Shown here: in pieces, positions 1 through 4,660 of the stretch | Position numbering within the stretch: position 1 is the stretch's first letter | Layout of the letters: each line of letters opens with the position of its first letter | Source: Candidatus Collierbacteria bacterium GW2011_GWB1_44_6 | GTDB lineage: Bacteria > Patescibacteriota > Microgenomatia > UBA1400 > MFAQ01 | DNA: 6,264 nt | NCBI GenBank assembly: GCA_000998025.1 | Contig: LCJG01000046.1 | Location: forward strand, 1 to 6,264 | Direction of reading: 5' to 3' | Made by a program: the position numbers and the translations under genes | Notes under the pieces: generated by a model | Seen by the model: only the letters and a program-made list of their open reading frames with translations | Told to the model about the DNA's origin: nothing | Database searches by the model: none

Positions 1-1569
1 ATATTCCTCAACCATTTCTTCATACTGGCAAAGCTCAATTTGTTTCGGGTCAAACAAATGCAAATCAACTTTTTCTAATTTCATCAACTGCTTAATCAAA
101 GCGTTCAAAAATACTGACTTGCCGGACCCTGTGCTACCAGCCACCAACATGTGCGGTGCATTGCGAATATCGAAGTACCGAACATCACCCATAATCGTTT
201 GGCCAATCGCCAATTCAAATCCTTTGCTGGCTGGCAACTTTGGATACACACGCTCATCACGTGGCACTTCAAAACCAACCAGTGAAGTGTTTGGAATTGG
301 TGCCAACACTCGAATACCAGTCTTACCCAACACCTGCTCGATGTCCGCAGTGTAAGATTTTAATTTGCTCATTTTCAAACCAATGGATGGCATAAAGCGA
401 TACAGGTCAACAGTTGCCCCATCCACCTTGCTATCAAACTGCACCATCATGCCATACTCCATTAATTTTGTTTGAATTTTCTCGTGATTTTCCATAGAAT
501 TATAATTGATACTTTTAGCCGAGATAAATTTGCTCTCAATGGCTTTTAATAATTTGCGCATGTTACCGGCATTTTGTATTTTCTTTTTTAGCACGTCGGT
601 AATATTGTCGACTTTTAATTTCTTCATCTGTTTGGCTCGTTCCTCTTCCACATCGAGCCGATGAATATACGAGATCATCGCCACCTCGTTATCAAACAAA
701 GTCTGCACGTTTGGCACATACACCATGTGACCATTCAAAGCATTGGTGATGTCCTCATAAAGCCGAAAGTAAAAGTCAAAATATAATTCATTCTCAGCAT
801 AGACAATCTCGTAGATTTTAACTTGTTTGCTACCATCCGCATTTTTGGTGGTTTTCACTTCTTCATAAACCATTGAATAAGGCTCAACCCCATACTTCGC
901 ATAGGCCAACAAGTAATACTGGACTGCCTGAATTATTTTGCCACCGTCAATCTTCTCAGGATCAGAGAACGCTCGGCAGGTTTTATAATCTTTGATCACC
1001 ATTTTACCATCGGGCAACTCCACAATCTTGTCGATGTACCCTTTCAACTTTACTGGTAGATTTAACTTTGTGCCTTTCCAAGTAATATCCACATTCTCCT
1101 CGATTTTATCTTCAATTGCCATTATCTTTTCACCACTATATGGCAACTCTTTCACATACGACGTGAAAGCGAACGAGAACAGGTCATACATTTTTTGCTT
1201 TGTCTGCACCGTTGTGTTGTACCCGATAAAACCATCGGGGTAATTTTCAATAAACGCCATGCCAGTTTTTAGCCCGAACTCAATCGCCTCGCTTTCATCC
1301 TTCGGCATCATGTCAATGTTCCCTCGATAGTACACCTCCATGGCCGAATGAAACGCTTGGCCGATTACTTGCGATGGACTCGAAGTCGTATCATACCGAT
1401 CGCCATTAATATATTTTATTTTGAATAGCACCGGATTGGTTGTGAACTGTACCATCGATGAATACGAATAATGCGACACCGGAAACTCAACCTTTTTTTT
1501 GCTGTCCGGTCTGGCCACAACCGCTGGCATGTTATGTTTCTTTAATTTAGTTTTGATTTTCTTGGCCAT
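1..1569 (-). CDS. PD-(D/E)XK (RecB/Cas4-type) nuclease fused to FtsK/SpoIIIE-type DNA translocase, 3' end beyond window
   Basis: Open for 523 codons from ATG at 1569 to the window edge; I translated it codon by codon and saw no stop. Residues 1-283 fit a RecB/Cas4-like nuclease: motif I His in GQAFHSAMEVYY (H74), the GYID motif (D180), DYKT (D194, K196) and QAVQY (Q214, Y218). Only one Cys lies nearby, so a Cas4/AddB iron-sulfur cluster is unlikely. Residues ~284-355 are charged and helical-looking and act as a linker. Residues ~360-440 resemble the FtsK alpha domain (FMPSIGLKMSKL, then VLAPIPNTSLVGFEVPR). Next come a Walker A loop, GSTGSGKS (478-485), and LFDPKQIELCQYE (505-517), which matches the FtsK beta-domain segment. 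Walker B, arginine finger and any gamma domain lie outside the window. The start is 4 nt after the recT stop with no clear RBS, so translational coupling is likely. Inferred role: DNA end resection for RecT recombination, or genome processing. Confidence 0.9.
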   Translation of the reverse strand, partial: MAKKIKTKLKKHNMPAVVARPDSKKKVEFPVSHYSYSSMVQFTTNPVLFKIKYINGDRYDTTSSPSQVIGQAFHSAMEVYYRGNIDMMPKDESEAIEFGLKTGMAFIENYPDGFIGYNTTVQTKQKMYDLFSFAFTSYVKELPYSGEKIMAIEDKIEENVDITWKGTKLNLPVKLKGYIDKIVELPDGKMVIKDYKTCRAFSDPEKIDGGKIIQAVQYYLLAYAKYGVEPYSMVYEEVKTTKNADGSKQVKIYEIVYAENELYFDFYFRLYEDITNALNGHMVYVPNVQTLFDNEVAMISYIHRLDVEEERAKQMKKLKVDNITDVLKKKIQNAGNMRKLLKAIESKFISAKSINYNSMENHEKIQTKLMEYGMMVQFDSKVDGATVDLYRFMPSIGLKMSKLKSYTADIEQVLGKTGIRVLAPIPNTSLVGFEVPRDERVYPKLPASKGFELAIGQTIMGDVRYFDIRNAPHMLVAGSTGSGKSVFLNALIKQLMKLEKVDLHLFDPKQIELCQYEEMVEEY

Positions 1570-1573
1570 AGGA

Positions 1574-2380
1574 TTATTGTTTAATTTCCTCCGGTTCAAC
1601 TTCAATCACTGGCTCCTCGGTTTTTACAATACTACCCATGGTTAAATTTTTACTTTCCTCAACCGCTGGCAATAAACGATCAGAAATAATAGAGTCTTTG
1701 TTATCCTCGGCAATTGCCAAATTGATTGACTCATTTTTTGGTAACATTTTTCCCAACTGTTTTAATACCGTTTTTTTCCACATATTCAACTCGGGGTCAT
1801 TGGCCTCTTTCCATGGAGTAAACGATGTAGTCCACGACTTTGAAAAACGAGAACCAAAAGCCAAAATATCCGTAGCATTCATATATTTGCAAACCTCTTG
1901 GCCATTAATCGTTGCAACCGCATAAGCACCAACCGCCTCGCCACGTTCCTCGTTTGATTTAAAAATATCAATCGTGTGTTTTATTTCGCCATTAACATAA
2001 CTAACCTCATCATTTTTGCGGACAATTTCTGCGCGGATTTTCTGACCACCGGCTCGAAAAAATAAAGTAACCAACCCCTGATATCCCAACTGAAACTGCG
2101 CCACCTTACCATTTTTATTATTATAAGGCAGAACATACGCCTCCCCGGATACCTCAGATGGCATTAAACCAAGCTGAGCCATTGTCATGAATGAATTAAT
2201 CAAGGACTTTGGCTCGCAATTTAATAACTCTGGGATACGCTGAACCGCTGACATCACACTTGATAAAAACTTCATTGCCTGTTTTTCATTTCCGAAAAAG
2301 TTATTGATTTGTTTCATGTACTGATTGGCCAGTATCATTTTTAAATCCACCTCGGATTTGATTTGAATTTGATTTGACAT
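1574..2380 (-). CDS. recT: RecT-family single-strand DNA annealing protein
   Basis: This 268-aa protein is almost the length of E. coli RecT (269 aa). Family hallmarks are clear: SLINSFMTMAQLGLMPSE (59-76) followed by GEAYVLPY; QFQLGYQGLVTLFFRAGG (95-112), the conserved 'Q.GYKGL' core; and FTPWKEANDPELNMWKKTVLKQLGKMLPK (split here as 187-200 and 201-215). The C-terminus (~249-268) is an acidic tail, VEPEEIKQ at the very end. RecT proteins coat ssDNA and anneal complementary strands, usually using ssDNA made by an exonuclease encoded next door (RecE, YqaJ type). Here the next gene is the nuclease-FtsK fusion, 4 nt away, and no stand-alone exonuclease is seen. The gene follows a 55-aa acidic ORF by 22 nt. 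The ATG at 2380 has no good Shine-Dalgarno, so coupling to the upstream ORF is likely. Confidence 0.96.
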   Translation of the reverse strand: MSNQIQIKSEVDLKMILANQYMKQINNFFGNEKQAMKFLSSVMSAVQRIPELLNCEPKSLINSFMTMAQLGLMPSEVSGEAYVLPYNNKNGKVAQFQLGYQGLVTLFFRAGGQKIRAEIVRKNDEVSYVNGEIKHTIDIFKSNEERGEAVGAYAVATINGQEVCKYMNATDILAFGSRFSKSWTTSFTPWKEANDPELNMWKKTVLKQLGKMLPKNESINLAIAEDNKDSIISDRLLPAVEESKNLTMGSIVKTEEPVIEVEPEEIKQ

Positions 2381-2402
2381 ATTGCTATAAGTTAATTAAT
2401 TA

Positions 2403-2570
2403 TTATGCCTCAGGCTCATCGAGCCACACCTCTGATTTTTCTAATTCGTCTAACGCTTCCAATTTTTCCTCCATCGATGTTGTATCCTCTTGGATTTCAT
2501 CTTGGATATCCGTCTTGTCATTTTCCCGATCACGTTCACAATCGACTAACGCTTTTTCATTGTTGTACAT
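2403..2570 (-). CDS. Small highly acidic protein, unknown function (55 aa)
   Basis: ATG at 2570, TAA at 2403-2405. The start is strongly supported by GAGGTGA (2575-2581), a near-perfect Shine-Dalgarno 4 nt before the ATG, which is the best RBS in this operon. The protein begins MYNNEKALVDCERDREN and ends SEVWLDEPEA. It is dominated by Asp and Glu (about 21 acidic against 6 basic residues), with a predicted helical centre around EEKLEALDELEKSE. There is one Cys, no signal peptide and no membrane segment. I do not recognise a family. As first gene of the recombination operon, just ahead of recT, it could be a RecT or nuclease partner, or a DNA-mimic type inhibitor of a host nuclease. Both ideas are inference from charge and position only. 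Confidence 0.8.
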   Translation of the reverse strand: MYNNEKALVDCERDRENDKTDIQDEIQEDTTSMEEKLEALDELEKSEVWLDEPEA

Positions 2571-2574
2571 AATT

Positions 2575-2581
2575 TCACCTC
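2575..2581 (-). promoter_or_regulatory. Strong ribosome binding site for the 55-aa acidic ORF
   Basis: On the minus strand GAGGTGA lies 4 nt before ATG at 2570. Most other genes in the window lack a visible Shine-Dalgarno, so this site decides the start and suggests ribosomes enter the recombination operon here. Confidence 0.8.
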
Positions 2582-2613
2582 GCTTTCTTGGTTAAGATTA
2601 AAACTGTCTTGTT

Positions 2614-2619
2614 ATTATA
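2614..2619 (-). promoter_or_regulatory. Predicted -10 box of the recombination operon promoter
   Basis: The minus strand has a perfect TATAAT about 44 nt upstream of the 55-aa ORF start, placing the transcript start near 2606. No good -35 hexamer is present at 17 nt spacing. That position is occupied by the palindrome at 2632-2643, which suggests an activator-dependent or repressed promoter. The -10 match is seen directly; promoter activity is inferred. Confidence 0.55.
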
Positions 2620-2631
2620 TTAACATACTGC

Positions 2632-2643
2632 GTGCGGTCGCAC
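2632..2643. promoter_or_regulatory. Palindrome GTGCG-GT-CGCAC, candidate operator
   Basis: A perfect 5+5 bp inverted repeat with a 2-bp centre lies where the -35 element of the recombination promoter should be (13 nt upstream of the TATAAT). It is GC-rich in an AT-rich spacer. This position is typical for a repressor or activator site, but no regulator gene is visible in the window. Confidence 0.4.
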
Positions 2644-2654
2644 AACCCCCAAAC

Positions 2655-2670
2655 TGTCCACTTATCCACA
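2655..2670 (+). promoter_or_regulatory. DnaA-box 9-mer with overlapping TGTCCACTT motif
   Basis: The + strand reads TGTCCACTTATCCACA. TTATCCACA (2662-2670) is an exact match to the bacterial DnaA-box consensus. TGTCCACTT (2655-2663) overlaps it and also occurs beside the second DnaA box at 4263-4292. The pair sits in the gene-free gap just upstream of the recombination promoter and downstream of the replication operon. It may be a DnaA site, part of an origin, or a shared regulator site. Confidence 0.5.
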
Positions 2671-2705
2671 GCCCCCAAAATTGGCCAAATCCCACATAAA
2701 ACGCA

Positions 2706-2888
2706 TTACTTTATTTTGCCTATTACCAAAGCCACATCTTGGCCATCATCAGAATATATCAAATTAATCAAACTATTTTTTGAACCATAAACCGCTTGAT
2801 TGATTTCAAAAAAATGTTTCAAATATACTTCTTCAATGGCATTTTCCGGCAATATTTCAATTTGTGTTTTTAAATAATTTGTTATCAT
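2706..2888 (-). CDS. Small hypothetical protein (60 aa), replication operon
   Basis: The ATG at 2888 comes one base after the TAA of the preceding 132-aa gene (TAATATG), an arrangement typical of translational coupling, and there is no separate RBS. The protein has a helical first half (MITNYLKTQIEILPENAIEE) and a second half ending in a beta-like stretch, DVALVIGKIK. No Cys, no membrane segment and no recognised motif. Its place as last gene of the replication operon suggests an accessory replication or regulatory role, which is inference only. Confidence 0.75.
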   Translation of the reverse strand: MITNYLKTQIEILPENAIEEVYLKHFFEINQAVYGSKNSLINLIYSDDGQDVALVIGKIK

Positions 2889-2889
2889 A

Positions 2890-3288
2890 TTAAATATCTT
2901 TTATACAATCACAAAGCGTTGCGCCGGTGTCTGTAAAAACGTGACCATTATTACATTTACCACACTTGGCAATAGCCTCCGATTGTCTTAATATTTTTGC
3001 TCGCTGTTCTTTGTCTATGCAATCACACTCTTTGCCTTTTTCATGCCAAAAGTTTTGATCACATCTCCACTTCCCATTTTTACGATTAGTAACATCACCC
3101 ATATCATCGGCCAAAAAAATACCAACAATATCAGCAGTATTGATTGTTCGTTCCCCAAAATGTACAAAGGTGCTCTGCCTGATATTACTTAAAACTTGTT
3201 GTAGTTTTTCAATCTCATCTTTTTCAAACCACAACTCCACACCATTGCGCACTGACACGCACATTAATTTTTTAGATATTTCGTTCAT
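2890..3288 (-). CDS. Cys-rich (zinc-ribbon-like) hypothetical protein, 132 aa
   Basis: The N-terminal part (1-66) looks alpha/beta: VRNGVELWFEKDEIEKLQQV, then INTADIVGIFLADDM. Two Cys clusters follow. The first spans residues 76-90 (WRC76, H82, C88-D-C90). The second spans 109-128 (C109-G-K-C112, then C126-D-C128) and has a CxxC...CxC zinc-ribbon layout. The N-terminal layout, with 'INT.DIVGIF' after a 'NGVE.W' strand, suggests a small phage or mobile-element family of unknown role. The start at 3288 has no clear Shine-Dalgarno and lies 25 nt after the replication gene, so the two are probably co-transcribed. Zinc binding is inferred from Cys spacing. It could help bind DNA or bridge replication proteins, but nothing shows this directly. 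Confidence 0.82.
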   Translation of the reverse strand: MNEISKKLMCVSVRNGVELWFEKDEIEKLQQVLSNIRQSTFVHFGERTINTADIVGIFLADDMGDVTNRKNGKWRCDQNFWHEKGKECDCIDKEQRAKILRQSEAIAKCGKCNNGHVFTDTGATLCDCIKDI

Positions 3289-3313
3289 ATTTTAATGCAT
3301 CTGTCATATAAAT

Positions 3314-4075
3314 TTAACTTATCCGCACCGCTTTTGGTGCAGTTGAATAATTACCTTGTTTGTTGGCAATATTTCTAAACCAAGTACCAAGGCGTTTTTT
3401 TACTTCAAATGTTTTTTCTAATTCCCAACGTTGTTTTTTTCCTGACTTGTTTAATTCAGTCCAGTAATTAATAAATTTACCAACCTCAAATCTTACAGTC
3501 TGTTCAGGTAAGCCATTGGCCAGCATTTCTTGAATAACACACTCCGGATCTAAAAAGAAAAATTTTGATATTTGTGAGGGTGTACACTCACTCACTATAC
3601 TATTATCTTCTCTTATCTTATCTTCTCTTATCTTATCTGGCGTTATCATTTGCGTTATCATTTCGTTATCATTGGCTTTTTTTGGCTTAACTTCCACCTT
3701 TTTTTGCACCTCTTTTTGCTTTTCTCTGTATTTTTTTATTCTTTCATACCCCGTCAAAGCCCCTTCCTGACGTCGCATAAAGTTAACTACTGTAACGTTG
3801 CCATCGTTATCAATCGTTATCATTCCGTTATCTTGATAACGCTGTAAACAACCCTTCGCTTGATCATAGTAATCACCATCAACAGTAGGATCTTTATAGA
3901 TATGCGTTAGCCCGATTATTGACTCCTCCTTACACTTTTTTATTACCCCATCATCCGTCGTTGATGCCAAACAGAGCAGTGTCAAATAGCACATCCTATC
4001 GACCAAGGATAAGCCAATCACTTTAATATCAGTCAACCAATCTTGACCATAAAACTTAAACCAATGACTATTCAT
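3314..4075 (-). CDS. Phage replication initiator / replisome organiser-like protein (253 aa)
   Basis: The N-terminal ~110 residues, opening MNSHWFKFYGQDWLTDIKVI, match the style of winged-helix domains of phage replisome organisers and DnaD-like initiators ('WFKFY..DWL.D..V..LS...R..YL.LLC'). A Lys-rich linker (111-158) includes the repetitive MITQMITPDKIREDKIRED, which is encoded by the DNA repeats described separately. The C-terminal part (~177-240) contains KFINYWTELNKSGKKQRWEL and TFEVKKRLGTWFRNI, typical of the C-terminal region of such phage proteins. Expected role: bind the phage origin and load the host replicative helicase. The first gene of its operon, it sits behind a predicted promoter and a structured leader. 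The ATG at 4075 has no clear Shine-Dalgarno. An exact family (DnaD, DUF1376-like or other) cannot be fixed by eye. Confidence 0.78.
   Translation of the reverse strand: MNSHWFKFYGQDWLTDIKVIGLSLVDRMCYLTLLCLASTTDDGVIKKCKEESIIGLTHIYKDPTVDGDYYDQAKGCLQRYQDNGMITIDNDGNVTVVNFMRRQEGALTGYERIKKYREKQKEVQKKVEVKPKKANDNEMITQMITPDKIREDKIREDNSIVSECTPSQISKFFFLDPECVIQEMLANGLPEQTVRFEVGKFINYWTELNKSGKKQRWELEKTFEVKKRLGTWFRNIANKQGNYSTAPKAVRIS
3603..3673. repeat. Iteron-like direct repeats inside the replication gene, cluster 1
   Basis: Two kinds of direct repeat lie side by side. The 15-mer TTATCTTCTCTTATC occurs at 3603-3617 and 3618-3632, with a partial copy TTATC at 3633-3637. The 10-mer CGTTATCATT occurs exactly three times, at 3641-3650, 3653-3662 and 3664-3673, spaced 12 and 11 bp, about one helical turn. 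They encode the low-complexity linker of the initiator. Intragenic iterons are known from phage initiators such as lambda O. Confidence 0.75.
3805..3841. repeat. Iteron-like repeats inside the replication gene, cluster 2, with palindrome
   Basis: CGTTATCAAT (3805-3814), CGTTATCATT (3815-3824) and CGTTATCTTG (3826-3835) repeat at 10-11 bp spacing. The last copy forms a perfect 7+7 palindrome, CGTTATC-TT-GATAACG (3826-3841). This is the same core as cluster 1, about 130 bp away, so the initiator gene holds six copies in total plus one inverted copy. Confidence 0.72.
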
Positions 4076-4098
4076 ACGATTATGATTAATTAAAAAAA

Positions 4099-4178
4099 CC
4101 AGTGGTGCTCATAACCGCCCAACGCCTATTCACAAAGCGCCACCGAATTAATATCGATGAGGTTACAAGCACTACTGG
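4099..4178 (-). ncRNA. Long inverted repeat in the 5' leader of the replication gene (possible structured RNA element)
   Basis: Arms CCAGTGGTGCTCATAACC (4099-4116) and GGTTACAAGCACTACTGG (4161-4178) pair over 18 positions around a 44-nt loop. As minus-strand RNA this gives 15 Watson-Crick pairs, two G-U pairs and one A-C mismatch. As plus-strand RNA the same arms have two mismatches and one G-U, so the minus-strand transcript folds better. That is the strand transcribed into the replication gene. It begins 24 nt before the ATG. It could be a leader hairpin controlling the initiator, an antisense target, or a DNA-level dyad. Confidence 0.45.
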
Positions 4179-4226
4179 TCTTTGAATTAAGTGAATATTT
4201 ATGGGCATAAAATTATTTACATACCC

Positions 4227-4255
4227 ATCTTAACACTTTCTTAATAATTCAGCAA
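4227..4255 (-). promoter_or_regulatory. Predicted promoter of the replication operon
   Basis: On the minus strand TTGCTG (4250-4255) and TAAGAT (4227-4232) are separated by exactly 17 nt, and the -10 is preceded by TGT, an extended -10. The start point would be near 4220, giving a leader of about 145 nt that contains the long inverted repeat. The hexamers match consensus only partly (3/6 and 4/6). Confidence 0.5.
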
Positions 4256-4262
4256 GGCAGTT

Positions 4263-4292
4263 TGTCCACTTTCTATGCACGAGTTATCCACA
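4263..4292 (+). promoter_or_regulatory. DnaA-box 9-mer with nearby TGTCCACTT motif, upstream of the replication promoter
   Basis: TTATCCACA (4284-4292) is an exact DnaA-box consensus. TGTCCACTT (4263-4271) lies 12 nt from it. The same two 9-mers, in the same order and orientation, occur at 2655-2670 upstream of the recombination promoter. The site lies between the lysis terminator and the replication promoter. Confidence 0.5.
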
Positions 4293-4295
4293 AGC

Positions 4296-4317
4296 AAAAA
4301 CACCCCACTTCGGGGTG
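4296..4317 (-). terminator. Intrinsic terminator of the lysis operon
   Basis: On the minus strand CACCCC-GAAGT-GGGGTG (4317-4301) forms a 6-bp GC-rich stem with a 5-nt loop, followed at once by TTTTT (4300-4296). It lies about 90 nt after the holin-like gene, right before the control elements of the replication operon. Confidence 0.85.
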
Positions 4318-4333
4318 CTCATGTTCAACCTGT

Positions 4334-4356
4334 GACAGGGGCGCTTAGACAGGGGC
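4334..4356. repeat. Short direct repeat GACAGGGGC x2
   Basis: GACAGGGGC occurs at 4334-4342 and 4348-4356 (14-bp period). The first copy overlaps a near-palindrome, CCTGTGACAGG (4329-4339). It lies in the 3' untranslated part of the lysis transcript. Function unknown. Confidence 0.45.
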
Positions 4357-4405
4357 TGATCCAACCTCTGCATTTATTGCTCCCAAACTGTACGAGTTTA
4401 TAAAG

Positions 4406-4651
4406 TTATTTACCAGCGGTATTTTTTACACCCGAATACAAACCAACAGCAGACAAGCCAACAATCAAACCAACGAAAGCAGTTTGATAGACGTTTAATA
4501 AAACAACTGGCATTGCTAAAAATGATAAACCAACACCAATAACAACCGAGCAAAGTGGCGTGTATTGTTTTGTTAATCCCATTGTTTTTGCCACTTGTAC
4601 CAAACCGACTGTGATCGCAGATAAGATTGCGACCGAAAATTCAATACCCAT
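4406..4651 (-). CDS. Holin-like small membrane protein (81 aa)
   Basis: Three hydrophobic segments are visible: ~4-21 (EFSVAILSAITVGLVQVA), ~32-52 (PLCSVVIGVGLSFLAMPVVLL without charge) and ~56-74 (TAFVGLIVGLSAVGLYSG). A short polar loop (KTMGLTKQY) and a Lys-containing tail (KNTAGK) complete it. Size and topology match phage holins, which form inner-membrane lesions that release the endolysin. The gene starts 9 nt after the peptidase gene stop, consistent with a two-gene lysis cassette, and it is followed by the terminator at 4296-4317. The family is assigned from context and hydropathy, not from a specific signature. Confidence 0.72.
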   Translation of the reverse strand: MGIEFSVAILSAITVGLVQVAKTMGLTKQYTPLCSVVIGVGLSFLAMPVVLLNVYQTAFVGLIVGLSAVGLYSGVKNTAGK

Positions 4652-4660
4652 ATTGAAAAA

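Larger units (their letters stand above)
2582..2705. other. Intergenic spacer between replication and recombination operons
   Basis: This gap holds the TATAAT, the GTGCG/CGCAC palindrome, the DnaA-box pair and a short palindrome TTGGCCAA near 2690. I see no convincing intrinsic terminator after the 60-aa ORF, so replication transcripts may read through into recT. Confidence 0.6.
4076..4405. other. Gene-free control region between the lysis and replication operons
   Basis: No credible ORF on either strand in these 330 bases. From right to left it holds the tail of the lysis transcript with short direct repeats (4334-4356), an intrinsic terminator (4296-4317), a DnaA-box pair (4263-4292), a predicted promoter (4227-4255) and a long inverted repeat (4099-4178) in the leader of the replication gene. 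Confidence 0.75.

Noticed and set aside
992..1243. + strand frame opposite the nuclease domain
   Set aside because: It overlies conserved nuclease motifs in antisense; composition is that of a shadow frame.
1638..1925. 95-codon + strand frame opposite recT
   Set aside because: It is antisense to a well-supported RecT gene, has no RBS and its translation resembles no protein family.
2654..2671. LexA/SOS-box-like CTGT...ACAG
   Set aside because: The spacing between CTG and CAG is 12, not 10, and the sequence is better explained as a DnaA box plus TGTCCACTT.
3603..3673. CRISPR array
   Set aside because: Repeats are 10-15 bp, nearly without spacers and inside a coding frame; iterons or codon-level repeats fit better.
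4107..4127. CCCAACGCCT shared between 4118-4127 and 6107-6116 as possible att or transposon end
   Set aside because: Only 10 bases are shared, flanks differ and no integrase or transposase is in the window.
4117..4140. Integron attC-like core (GCCCAAC, with inverse GTTGGGC)
   Set aside because: The 7-mer fits the loose RYYYAAC core but no partner core with the required spacing and no integrase is present; likely chance.
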